A stretch of 64,000 bases of DNA, taken from assembly GCA_016795565.1 (NCBI GenBank), contig JAEUGW010000019.1, positions 22,138 through 86,137 of the forward strand. The letters run 5' to 3'. Both the position numbers and the translations under genes were made by a program. Position 1 is the first letter of the stretch. Each line of letters opens with the position of its first letter. The DNA comes from Opitutaceae bacterium. Its GTDB lineage: Bacteria > Verrucomicrobiota > Verrucomicrobiia > Opitutales > Opitutaceae. The notes below the pieces were generated by a model. It was not told where the DNA came from, did no database searches, and saw nothing but the letters and a program-made list of their open reading frames with translations. Below are positions 8,989-16,990 of the stretch, one piece after another.

Positions 8989-10428
8989 TCACCGCAGGAA
9001 CAGGCTGGTCAGGCAGACATACCAGCCGCCGAGGAGCAGCCAGGCCCCGGCATGCACGGCCGCAGAATGCCGCCAACGCCAACTGATCCAAACGAGCAGC
9101 CCGGTGATGGGAAAAGCGACGAGACCGAGGGCAACCGGCTTGACGAGCCAGTGTTCCGCCAGTCGGTGGGTAAAGGCCCAGTTGCCGGCATCCTTCGCGA
9201 CCACAGCGTAGGCGCAGGCCAGCGTGGCGACACCGATCACGGGCACGACCCAGCGCGGACTGGCGACGCGGGTCGCGGCGGGCACGGAGGCGGGCGCGGG
9301 CTGGGCGGCGTGGGCCCGGCGGCGCCACCACATCCAAGTGCCGGTCAAGGCGAGGAAGCTCGGCGTCATGCCGAGGATGAACCATATCACCTTGGTGAGC
9401 AGGCCGCCGAAATAGCCGAAGTGGAGCGGATCAATGGCCCAATAGACGCGGATCCAGCCGGTATCCTCGCGCCCGTCCACCTTGCCGAGCATGGCGCCCG
9501 TGACCGGGTCGAGGCGGAGGGAGTTGCGGCGACGGACATGGCTCTGCGCGACCAGCGGGTTGGGCACATCCCCGCTCAGGGACACGGGAGTGCCTGCCTT
9601 GACGGGCAGGGACATGGAGCGGACCGTGAGGTCCGGAAACGCCTGACGGGCGTGAGCGAGCAACTGGTTGGGGGTGAGGAGGGCACCCGTCGCCACGGCC
9701 GCCGGGTGGGCGGCGGGCTTGGTGGCGACCGCTTCCTTGGACGCGAACCATTCCTTCTGGACCCGGATGTAGACGTTTTCCAGGCCGAGCACCGCGCCGC
9801 TCAACCCGATGAGGAGGTTGAAGAGCAGCGACCAGACGCCGATGAATTTGTGCAGCTCGGCCCACGGCGGGCGGCCGCCCCAGCCGCCCTTCAGGCGGAG
9901 CTGGAAGAGTTTCTTGATCCAGCCGCGGTAGATCCAGAGGCCCGTGATACAGGACAGCATGAGCGTGACGCCGAATACGCCGACGAAGACGCGGCCCCAT
10001 GCGCCCATCAGCAACCGCACATGCGACTGGCGGATGAACTGGTAGACTGAGCCAAAGTAGCCGCTGCCGAAGCTGCGGTCACCCTGGATGGTGCCCGTGG
10101 CGGGATCAATGTAGGCGGTCACGCCGCGACTGCGGCCGTCCGGCTGGCGTGTGGACACGTTGACTTGGTGCGCGAAGGACGGGCGCGTGGAAAATTCGAT
10201 CGTGCCGATGCGGCCGCCCGGGTAGCGGGCCTTGAGATTGGCGACAATGGTGTCGGCGTCGGCGCGCCGCCCGTCAGGTGCGGCCTTGGCGCGCAACGGA
10301 GGAATGACCAGCCAGTCAATTTCCTCCGCGAACACCGCGATCGCCCCGGTCAGGCCGATCAGGAACATGAAAATGCCGGAGAACAGGCCCAGCGCGAGGT
10401 GCCAGCGGAAAAGCGTTTTGGCAGACAT
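8989..10428 (-). CDS. PepSY-associated transmembrane protein (putative ferric-siderophore reductase)
   Basis: A 479-residue inner-membrane protein. The start at 10428 (MSAKTLFRWHLALGLFSGIF) is chosen over an ATG 33 bases upstream, because it opens the first membrane helix as in its paralogue at 48501. Layout: helix 1 at residues 8-30 (FMFLIGLTGAIAVF), a periplasmic PepSY region (TAYIDPATGTIQGDRSF), helices around FVGVFGVTLMLSCITGLWIYRG, WAELHKFIGVWSLLFNLLIG and WFILGMTPSFLALTGTWMWW, and a last hydrophobic pair. Known relatives FoxB and FpvG reduce or release iron from siderophores at the inner membrane. It follows a TBDR gene by 75 bases, in the same order as the pairs at 48501-58843. Function is inferred from family and context. 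Confidence 0.83.
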   Translation of the reverse strand: MSAKTLFRWHLALGLFSGIFMFLIGLTGAIAVFAEEIDWLVIPPLRAKAAPDGRRADADTIVANLKARYPGGRIGTIEFSTRPSFAHQVNVSTRQPDGRSRGVTAYIDPATGTIQGDRSFGSGYFGSVYQFIRQSHVRLLMGAWGRVFVGVFGVTLMLSCITGLWIYRGWIKKLFQLRLKGGWGGRPPWAELHKFIGVWSLLFNLLIGLSGAVLGLENVYIRVQKEWFASKEAVATKPAAHPAAVATGALLTPNQLLAHARQAFPDLTVRSMSLPVKAGTPVSLSGDVPNPLVAQSHVRRRNSLRLDPVTGAMLGKVDGREDTGWIRVYWAIDPLHFGYFGGLLTKVIWFILGMTPSFLALTGTWMWWRRRAHAAQPAPASVPAATRVASPRWVVPVIGVATLACAYAVVAKDAGNWAFTHRLAEHWLVKPVALGLVAFPITGLLVWISWRWRHSAAVHAGAWLLLGGWYVCLTSLFLR

Positions 10429-10503
10429 GGAAAGGAACGGTTCGGAAATAGAAGTGGGCACGATCCAGCGGATGCCGGAGTGCCCGCTCGCGGTGACGCA
10501 CGG

Positions 10504-12612
10504 CTAGAACCGGTAGCTGGCTGTGCCGGTGAACGTGCGCGGGTTGCCGGGGAAGTGGCCGTCGGAGGTGAAGACGCTCTTTGCATAGACCTTGTCGAGT
10601 AGGTTCTCGCATCGGAGGGTGAAGCGGAGTTCCTTCCACCGGTAGAAGATCGAGCCGTTGTAGACGTGATACGCGGGCCCGGGGAAGTTGGCCGCGCCGG
10701 AGAAATTCGGGCGCTGGCCCACGTAGCTGCCGCCGAGGCCGAAGCCCAGCTTGTATTGCGGCAGGTTGTAGCGCATGAAGAAGCCCGCTTTGTTCCTGGG
10801 CGCATTGGGGAAGCGGCTGCCTACCGGGGTGGCGGCCAGCACGCTCCGGGTGACCATCGCGGTGTTGTAGGCGTAGGTGGCGGAGAGACTCAGATTCTTG
10901 GTGAGCTGGCCGGTGGCATCGAACTCAAAACCCTTGCTGGTGATGTCGCCGATGGGGGCCAACCAGGTGGACGGAGCACCGGGCGTCGGATCACGCTCAA
11001 GGATGTTCGTCTTCATGATCTTGTAGGTGGTGGTGGTGATGCCTAGGCGCTTGTTGAAGAGGTCGAACTTGAAGCCGCCCTCCCAGGAATGGCTTTCCTG
11101 CGGGGGGAAGGGCCCGTTGCGATCCTCGCTGCCCAGCGACTGGGGCACTAGGCCCATGGCGTAACTGAGGAACGCGGCGATGTTCGGGCGGATCATGTAG
11201 ACCGCGCCGGCGCGGTAGGTGAGAACCGAGTCGTCGAACTGGTCCACCGTCGGGCGCGAGCGGCTGTCGTCGTATTTCTCGAGGCGCAGGCCGGCTAGGA
11301 GATGCACTTTTTCCCGGATGTTGATCTGGTCCTGGAGGTAGAAGCCAAGGCGGATCTTCTCGGTGTCGGTCGGCACGATGCCGACGAGCGAGGTGTTATA
11401 CATCAAGCCGCTGCTCAGGCCGTAGACGGGATGGTAGACGTTGATGGCGGTAACCTGGGCCTGGGGAATGGTCTTGGTGGTGAAGACGCGGTTGGCGTAG
11501 GAGTTTTCCACACCCGTGAGGACCTTGTGCTTTGCGCCGAGGAACTGGAGGTCGGCGACCGCATTCACGGCCCAAGAATATTCCTCCATGTGGCGATTTT
11601 GAATGCGGAACTCACGCGGCCACAGGCCGGTGGTGGGGTTGAAGGTGTTGGTCTCGTGATACGCCTGGTCGGCGTCGCTCTGGAAATACCGCGCATAGGC
11701 GTTCACGCGGAGCTGCCGCGAGAAGGTGTGGTCGAGTTGGAAGCTATAGACGGTCGTGTCCAGATTCTGATAGTCGGTGGGCTCGGCACCGTTGAAGCTG
11801 ATGTCGGTCGCGAAGCCGGTGGCGAGGAAGGGAACGCCGCGCAGGCGGGCGCCACTCTGATCGTTCTTGATATATTCGACGCCGACCGTCGCGCGGGTCT
11901 CGGGGGTGATGACCCAGGTGAAGCTACCGTTCACATTGGTGGATTCCTGGTGATAGTTGGCCCGGAAGCTGTCGCGTTCATAGTAGTTGGCGCTGGCCAG
12001 GTAGAGGAAGCGCTTCTTGGCGTCGATCGGGCCGGTCACGCTGGCGTTGGCCCCGAGCAGGCCGTAATCGCCGAAGCGCGTGCCGATCGAGGCGGAGCGC
12101 TCGGCCCGCGGCCGCGCGGTCACGATGTTGATCAGACCGCCCGGCTCGTTGTCGCCGTAGAGGAGGCCGACGGGGCCCTTGAGGAGCTCGACCTGCTGGA
12201 CGTTGTCGAGAGTCAGGACGCCGAACTCGTTGTAGGGGCTGCCCGCAATGCCATTGTAGCGCGTCTGCTCCTGGCGGAAGCCGCGAGCGCTGACGCCACC
12301 ATAGGAGAATTCCGTGACAGAACCCATCAGCGGGTAGAGGTCGGTGATATCGGTCGCCCCCATGTCCTCGATCATTTCCCGGGTGATGACCTGGATGTTC
12401 TGCGGAATGTTGATCAGGGGGGTGTCCGTCTTGGTCCCCGTGATGGCTGTAGCGCTCTTATAGGCGGAGTCTTGGCGGTCAGTGACGACGTAGGCATCGA
12501 GTTCGAGGACCTTGGAGTCCTTGGGGTCTGCGGCTTTGACCGGAGCGCTTTCTTGGGCGGAGACAACAGCGGCAAAAGCCACGGATGCTAGGATGGAGGA
12601 GGTGATCTTCAT
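10504..12612 (-). CDS. TonB-dependent siderophore-type outer-membrane receptor
   Basis: A 702-residue TBDR. The start at 12612 gives a signal peptide (MKITSSILASVAFAAVVSAQ); a longer frame to 12699 lacks support. The plug domain spans about residues 50-180, with ITGTKTDTPLINIPQNIQV, YNGIAGSPYNEFGVL and LYGDNEPGGLINIVTARP. The beta-barrel follows and ends in the required aromatic residue (TFTGTASYRF). It is a clear paralogue of the receptor at 49980-52058, sharing blocks such as RPTVDQFDDSVLTYRAGAVY and FPPQESHSWE. It is followed by a PepSY reductase and a GntR regulator on the same strand. Its promoter region carries a GTATAC palindrome. It probably imports a metal-siderophore, possibly one built from a peptide. 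Confidence 0.9.
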   Translation of the reverse strand: MKITSSILASVAFAAVVSAQESAPVKAADPKDSKVLELDAYVVTDRQDSAYKSATAITGTKTDTPLINIPQNIQVITREMIEDMGATDITDLYPLMGSVTEFSYGGVSARGFRQEQTRYNGIAGSPYNEFGVLTLDNVQQVELLKGPVGLLYGDNEPGGLINIVTARPRAERSASIGTRFGDYGLLGANASVTGPIDAKKRFLYLASANYYERDSFRANYHQESTNVNGSFTWVITPETRATVGVEYIKNDQSGARLRGVPFLATGFATDISFNGAEPTDYQNLDTTVYSFQLDHTFSRQLRVNAYARYFQSDADQAYHETNTFNPTTGLWPREFRIQNRHMEEYSWAVNAVADLQFLGAKHKVLTGVENSYANRVFTTKTIPQAQVTAINVYHPVYGLSSGLMYNTSLVGIVPTDTEKIRLGFYLQDQINIREKVHLLAGLRLEKYDDSRSRPTVDQFDDSVLTYRAGAVYMIRPNIAAFLSYAMGLVPQSLGSEDRNGPFPPQESHSWEGGFKFDLFNKRLGITTTTYKIMKTNILERDPTPGAPSTWLAPIGDITSKGFEFDATGQLTKNLSLSATYAYNTAMVTRSVLAATPVGSRFPNAPRNKAGFFMRYNLPQYKLGFGLGGSYVGQRPNFSGAANFPGPAYHVYNGSIFYRWKELRFTLRCENLLDKVYAKSVFTSDGHFPGNPRTFTGTASYRF

Positions 12613-12706
12613 GGCGAGGAGGGGGAGGGAGGTGAAGGAAACGACCAAGGTCCTTGAGCGGGGTAGGGTCATGACAAGCAGCACCGGTGCCAAAAGCAAG
12701 TCTGTA

Positions 12707-12716
12707 TTGTATACGA
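12707..12716. promoter_or_regulatory. Candidate GntR/FCD operator upstream of the TBDR gene
   Basis: TTGTATACGA fits the T-N-GT-N2-AC-N-A pattern of FCD-type GntR sites, centred on the palindrome GTATAC (12709-12714). It lies 95 bases before the TBDR start. The ten-base string TATTGTATAC recurs at 12910-12919, beside the divergent operon. Confidence 0.5.
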
Positions 12717-12911
12717 AGCAAAATTTTGTGACAGAGAGACAAAACCGACATCATCGGCGTGGGGTCATTCGGGTGCGGCAATCACGCGGATGATGGGAAG
12801 CAGATTCACGAATTCCTAACTGAAAATATCCTGCCGGCGTTCGAATCGCGTTCAGAATGCAGGATCGGATTGCGCGAAAAGCGGACACGGCGAAAGTTTT
12901 AGGATTGCATA

Positions 12912-12921
12912 TTGTATACAC
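12912..12921. promoter_or_regulatory. Candidate GntR/FCD operator upstream of the catabolic operon
   Basis: TTGTATACAC matches nine of the ten operator positions and again centres on GTATAC. It lies 50 bases before the start codon of the outer-membrane protein at 12971, where a repressor would block the plus-strand operon. The rest of the 358-base gap 12613-12970 shows no other gene or clear element. Confidence 0.5.
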
Positions 12922-12970
12922 ATAGATCTCAAAGCCAGTGATCGGTCTGTCAATCCGCCGCGCTTTCGCT

Positions 12971-13705
12971 ATGAAACCAACCACTACGCGCTTCCTGTTG
13001 GCCGGGGTTTTACTGTGGTTCGGGCAGGTGATGTCAGCGCGCCCGCTCGACACGGATGACACCGGCACGGTGGCTCGCGGGACTTGGGAGGTGGAGGGCG
13101 GGGTCGATTTCGTGCGCGCCGGCGGCGTCGAGGCCTGGGCGATCACTCCGGTGTTGGCCTACGGGGTAAACGACCGGCTGCAGGTCGACATCGGCTGCGA
13201 TTATCTGGTCGAGCTCGGCGTGGCCGGCGCGCCGGATGTCCGCAGCCTGAAGCCTGCGCTGCAGTTCAAGCAGCAGGGGTGGGCTTCAGCGGATGGCCGT
13301 CTGAGTTTCGCGCTCAAGGGCAACCTAGGCTGGCCGAAGCAACAAAGCGGGCCGCGCGCGGACATGGAGCGGCACGGTCATCTGCGATTGCTCGCCACGC
13401 GCATGTTCGACGCGATTGTGCTCGATTTCAATGCCGGCTACGATTTCACCGGTGCTTGGGGCGGGGGAGACGATGCGTGGATCGCCAGTGCCGGGTTTCG
13501 CCGATCGGTCACAGCCAGCTTGGATTGGGTGGGGGAGGTGTTCGTCACTTTTCCTGAGCGAGGGGGCGATATCCATGGCATGATCGCCACCGGCATGAAA
13601 CGGGAGGGCGTCGGCGGCTGGACGCTCGACGCTCTCGTCGGCGTCGGGGTGGGGCGCGACAGCCCCGATCTGCGCCTCGTGCTTGGCTTTGTCCGCGCAC
13701 TCTAA
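12971..13705 (+). CDS. Outer-membrane beta-barrel protein of unknown function
   Basis: A 244-residue protein that opens the long plus-strand operon. The start at 12971 gives a signal peptide (MKPTTTRFLLAGVLLWFGQV), cleaved probably near MSA. The mature part begins RPLDTDDTGTVARGTWEVEG and continues as alternating hydrophobic and polar strands (AITPVLAYGVNDRLQVDIG, VFVTFPERGGDIHGMIATGM), ending in LRLVLGFVRAL. This pattern matches small outer-membrane transporter-like barrels, such as the family linked with phenol or aromatic uptake. The next gene follows after 7 bases. It may give the operon's substrate a way through the outer membrane. No specific family can be claimed. Confidence 0.65.
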   Translation: MKPTTTRFLLAGVLLWFGQVMSARPLDTDDTGTVARGTWEVEGGVDFVRAGGVEAWAITPVLAYGVNDRLQVDIGCDYLVELGVAGAPDVRSLKPALQFKQQGWASADGRLSFALKGNLGWPKQQSGPRADMERHGHLRLLATRMFDAIVLDFNAGYDFTGAWGGGDDAWIASAGFRRSVTASLDWVGEVFVTFPERGGDIHGMIATGMKREGVGGWTLDALVGVGVGRDSPDLRLVLGFVRAL

Positions 13706-13712
13706 TCGTCGC

Positions 13713-15008
13713 ATGAACATCCCGCCCTCACTATCCGAGCAACTCGTCAGCTGGCGGCGGGATTTTCACGCCTACCCGGAGCTGGGTTTCTGCGAGTATC
13801 GCACGGCGGCCAAGGTCTGCGGCGTGCTCGCCGGGCTGTCGGGCTGCGCGGTGCGCCTCGGTAGGGAGGTCATGGATCCCGCAGCCCGTGCAGGCGTGCC
13901 GACGGCGGAAGAAATCGCAGTGGCGCGCGCCGAAGCGCTGGATCTGGGGGCGGATCCGGCCTGGGTCGACCGTATGGGCGATGGCCTGACCGGGGTGGTG
14001 GCCGAGTGGACGTATTCCCGGCCGGGTCCGACGGTCGTCTTCCGCGTGGACATGGACGCTTTGCCGGTGACCGAATCGTCGGCCACCGGCCACCGGCCGG
14101 CAGCCGAGGGATTTGCGTCGCGGCACCCCGGCCGCATGCACGCCTGCGGTCATGACGGGCACACGGCCATCGGCCTGGGGCTGGCCACTCTGGCCGCGCA
14201 GCAAGGCGCGAACTGGGGTGGGCGACTGCGGATCATTTTCCAGCCGGCGGAAGAGGGCTGTCGCGGCGCGCCCGCGATGGTGGCTGCGGGCGTAGTGCGG
14301 GACGCCGACTATTTCATCGCCGGTCACATTGGCACGGCCGCGACCGAAACCGGGCTGGTGAGCTGCGGCACCCACGGCTGGCTGGCGACGACCAAACTCG
14401 ACGTGGTGCTGCACGGGGTGGCCGCCCATGCGGGATTGGCTCCGCAGGGAGGGCGGAATGCTCTGCTCGCCGCTGCGACACTCGTGCTCCAGTTGCATGC
14501 GCTGCCCCGCCATGGCGCGGGCGACACGCGTGTCAATGTCGGCATCCTGCACGCAGGCACGAGCCGCAATATCATCGCCGACCGGGCCGAACTCAAGCTG
14601 GAGGTGCGCGGAGCTACGACGGCGATCAACGAATACATGACCACGGAAGCCCGGCGCGTGATCGCCGCCACGGCGGAAATGCACGGAGTGCGAGCGGAGG
14701 TGTTGCTGGCGGGGAGGGCTGAAGGCGCGGCCTGTGACGCCATGTGCAAGGCGGTGGTTCGTGCCGCAGCGGAAAGCCTGCCGGGGACGACCCGGGCCGT
14801 GGACTCGCTTGATACTTCCGGCAGCGAAGATGCCACCTTTTTTATCAACGCCGTGCAGAGGCGTGGCGGAGCGGCCACCTACCTGCTGGTGGGCACGCCG
14901 CTGGCCGCTGGGCACCATCAGCCGGCCTTCGATTTTGACGAAGCCGCGCTGACGCACGCGGTGGCGCTCCACGCGGCCATCGCCGACCGGCTGCTCCGCG
15001 CCGCCTGA
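13713..15008 (+). CDS. M20 family amidohydrolase, AbgA-like
   Basis: A 431-residue metallopeptidase that hydrolyses an amide bond of an N-acyl amino acid or small peptide. It aligns by eye along its length with AbgA (p-aminobenzoyl-glutamate hydrolase subunit A). Shared blocks include SWRRDFHAYPELGFCEYRTA, FRVDMDALPVTES, MHACGHDGHTAIGLGLA (metal-binding His and Asp), IIFQPAEEGCRGAPAMV (catalytic Glu pair), AHAGLAPQGGRNALLAA, and GTPLAAGHHQPAFDFDE with the last metal-binding His. The start at 13713 is 7 bases after the preceding gene. There is no signal peptide, so it acts in the cytoplasm. No AbgB partner is present; the true substrate may be a different N-acyl amino acid taken up by the operon. 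Confidence 0.87.
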   Translation: MNIPPSLSEQLVSWRRDFHAYPELGFCEYRTAAKVCGVLAGLSGCAVRLGREVMDPAARAGVPTAEEIAVARAEALDLGADPAWVDRMGDGLTGVVAEWTYSRPGPTVVFRVDMDALPVTESSATGHRPAAEGFASRHPGRMHACGHDGHTAIGLGLATLAAQQGANWGGRLRIIFQPAEEGCRGAPAMVAAGVVRDADYFIAGHIGTAATETGLVSCGTHGWLATTKLDVVLHGVAAHAGLAPQGGRNALLAAATLVLQLHALPRHGAGDTRVNVGILHAGTSRNIIADRAELKLEVRGATTAINEYMTTEARRVIAATAEMHGVRAEVLLAGRAEGAACDAMCKAVVRAAAESLPGTTRAVDSLDTSGSEDATFFINAVQRRGGAATYLLVGTPLAAGHHQPAFDFDEAALTHAVALHAAIADRLLRAA

Positions 15009-15019
15009 CCAATCCTCCC

Positions 15020-15991
15020 ATGTCCACCCCACCTGTCCTCCCCGATACTCTCACGCCCGCCGCGATACGAGCGGCGCAAGTCCGCATCGCCCCGCACATC
15101 CGGCGCACACCGGTGCTCACCAGCGGTGCCCTTGATACCGAGGCCGGTGCACCGTTGTTTTTTAAGTGTGAGAATCTCCAGGCGGTCGGTGCCTTCAAGG
15201 CGCGAGGCGCGGCCAACGCCGTATTCAGCCTTACTGCGGCGGCAGCGGCGCGAGGCGTGGCCACCCATTCGTCGGGCAACCACGCGGCGGCGCTGGCCCG
15301 GGCAGCGCGGCTCCGAGGCATCCCGGCCTACATTGTGATGCCGAGCAACTCGCCCCGCTCCAAGGTGCGCAATGTGGAGCGGCACGGCGGCCTGATCACC
15401 TTCTGCGAGCCCACGCCCGAGGCGCGCACGGAGACTTGCGAGCGGATCGTGGAGGAGACGGGCGCGGCCTTTATTCATCCCTATGAAAACTTCGATGTGA
15501 TGGCCGGGCAGGGCACGGCGGTCCTGGAACTGTTGGAGGATGAACCCGATCTTGATGTCGTGCTCTGTCCGGTTGGTGGTGGCGGCCTGCTGGCCGGCAC
15601 CGCGGTGGCGGCGAAAAGCCTGCGCCCCGCGATCTCGGTGATCGCCGTCGAACCGGAGCAGGCGGATGACGCGGCGCAATCGTTCCGCGCGGGTCGGCTG
15701 GTCCGGCGTCCGGTTGACACCATCGCCGACGGGCTCCGCACCGTCGTGGGCGGGCCGAATCTGCGCATCATGCGCGAATGCGTGGACGATGTCGTTACGG
15801 TCAGCGAGGCGGGCATAGTCACCGCCATGCGCCGGATATGGGAGGAATTGAAGGTGGTGATCGAACCCTCCGCCGCCGTGCCCTACGCCGCGATCCTCGA
15901 GGGCCGGGTCCCGCTGGCGCGGCGCCGCACCGGCATCATCCTGAGCGGCGGCAACGTGGATCTCGAACACCTTCCCTGGCAAAAGAAATGA
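15020..15991 (+). CDS. PLP-dependent ammonia-lyase/racemase, serine racemase or threo-3-hydroxyaspartate type
   Basis: A 323-residue fold-type II PLP enzyme. Lys in LQAVGAFKARGAANAV holds the cofactor, SSGNHAAALA binds its substrate side and GGGGLLAG binds the phosphate. Motifs such as CEPTPEAR, PEQADDAAQSFRAGRLV, ETCERIVEETGAAFIHPYEN and ILSGGNVDLEHL are shared with the serine racemase/threo-3-hydroxyaspartate ammonia-lyase group and are less like biosynthetic threonine deaminase. It would deaminate serine, threonine or beta-hydroxyaspartate, or racemise serine. Its stop codon overlaps the start of the ornithine-cyclodeaminase-like gene, so the two are translationally coupled. An EutB-type role in hydroxyectoine breakdown is an alternative, though the other ectoine genes are missing here. 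Confidence 0.82.
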   Translation: MSTPPVLPDTLTPAAIRAAQVRIAPHIRRTPVLTSGALDTEAGAPLFFKCENLQAVGAFKARGAANAVFSLTAAAAARGVATHSSGNHAAALARAARLRGIPAYIVMPSNSPRSKVRNVERHGGLITFCEPTPEARTETCERIVEETGAAFIHPYENFDVMAGQGTAVLELLEDEPDLDVVLCPVGGGGLLAGTAVAAKSLRPAISVIAVEPEQADDAAQSFRAGRLVRRPVDTIADGLRTVVGGPNLRIMRECVDDVVTVSEAGIVTAMRRIWEELKVVIEPSAAVPYAAILEGRVPLARRRTGIILSGGNVDLEHLPWQKK

Positions 15992-16986
15992 GACCCACGC
16001 CGCCCGCCCTCCTGCTCACCCGGTCCGACATTGCGTCGGTCCTTTCACTCGACGATTGCATCGCCGCCGTCGAAGCGGTCTTCGCCGACCACGCCCGCGG
16101 CGAGACCATCCCGCCCGGGCTGCTGCATGGCGACGGGGTCGGGGGGGAATTTCACCTCAAGGCGGGCGGCCTCCTCGCTCCGGCACCGCGTTACGCCTGC
16201 AAGGTCAACGGCGGCTTTTTCCAGAATGGCCCCCGGCACGATCTGCCGGCCATTCAGGGGCTGATCTTGCTTTACGATGCGGCCAACGGCGTGCCCCTGG
16301 CTGTGGCCGAATCGGGGCTCATCACGATGCTGCGCACCGGCGCCGCCACTGCGGTGGCGGCGAAACAGCTCGCCCGGGCGGACGCGGCAACCGTCACCCT
16401 CTGCGGCGCCGGCGTGCAGGGCGCCATGCAACTCCGCGCCCTGGCTCGCGTGCGACCGCTGCGACGGATTTCCGTCTGGGACCTCGACCCGGCACGCGCG
16501 GCGGATTTTGCGACCAGGATGGCACCGGAACTCGGCTGCGAAGTGCGGGAGGTTCGTGATCTCAAGACCGCCTCGCGGGCCAGCGACATCATTGTCACCT
16601 GCACGCCTGCTAAAAAATGGTTTCTCGGCCGCGAGCATGTGCGGTCGGGCACATTCGTCGCGGCGGTCGGCGCCGACAGTCCGGGCAAGCAGGAGATCGA
16701 GCCGCAGCTCCTGGCCTCCGCCGTCGTCGTCTGCGATCTGCTGGCGCAATGCGCGGAGGTGGGAGACCTGCACCACGCCCTGGCCGAGGGCCTGATGGAT
16801 CGCGCGCAGGTGCGCGGCGAGATCGGCGCGATTATCGCCGGCCGCGCGCCCGGGCGTCGCGACGACACGGAAACCGTGATCTACGACGCCACCGGCACGG
16901 CGTTGCAGGATGCTGCGGCGCTGTCCGTCGCCTACGATCATGCCGTCGCCGCCGGCCGCGGCACCCGTTTCGCCTTTTCCTCCTGA
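15988..16986 (+). CDS. Ornithine cyclodeaminase/mu-crystallin family protein
   Basis: A 332-residue NAD(H)-dependent enzyme. The start ATG at 15988 overlaps the previous stop (ATGA). Family marks are LTRSDIASVLSLDDCIAAVE at the N-terminus, KVNGGFFQNGPRHDLPAIQG (substrate Lys and loop), LITMLRTGAATAVAAKQLAR with its Arg, the Rossmann motif TLCGAGVQGAMQLRAL, and AAVGADSPGKQEIEP. Relatives convert ornithine to proline, or reduce or oxidise alanine and other imino acids; SbnB and EutC belong here too. Coupling with the PLP enzyme suggests the two act one after the other on an unusual amino acid released by the peptidases of the operon. The exact substrate is not settled. Confidence 0.85.
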   Translation: MRPTPPALLLTRSDIASVLSLDDCIAAVEAVFADHARGETIPPGLLHGDGVGGEFHLKAGGLLAPAPRYACKVNGGFFQNGPRHDLPAIQGLILLYDAANGVPLAVAESGLITMLRTGAATAVAAKQLARADAATVTLCGAGVQGAMQLRALARVRPLRRISVWDLDPARAADFATRMAPELGCEVREVRDLKTASRASDIIVTCTPAKKWFLGREHVRSGTFVAAVGADSPGKQEIEPQLLASAVVVCDLLAQCAEVGDLHHALAEGLMDRAQVRGEIGAIIAGRAPGRRDDTETVIYDATGTALQDAAALSVAYDHAVAAGRGTRFAFSS

Positions 16987-16990
16987 ATTT

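Noticed and set aside
8917..10050. A plus-strand frame of 377 codons
   Set aside because: Antisense to a PepSY membrane protein with clear paralogues; no domain is visible in the plus frame.
15020..16986. A full ectoine degradation cluster
   Set aside because: The PLP/OCD pair resembles EutB/EutC, but no M24 ectoine hydrolase (DoeA/EutD), EutA or typical regulator is present, and the PLP enzyme fits the serine racemase/hydroxyaspartate group better.
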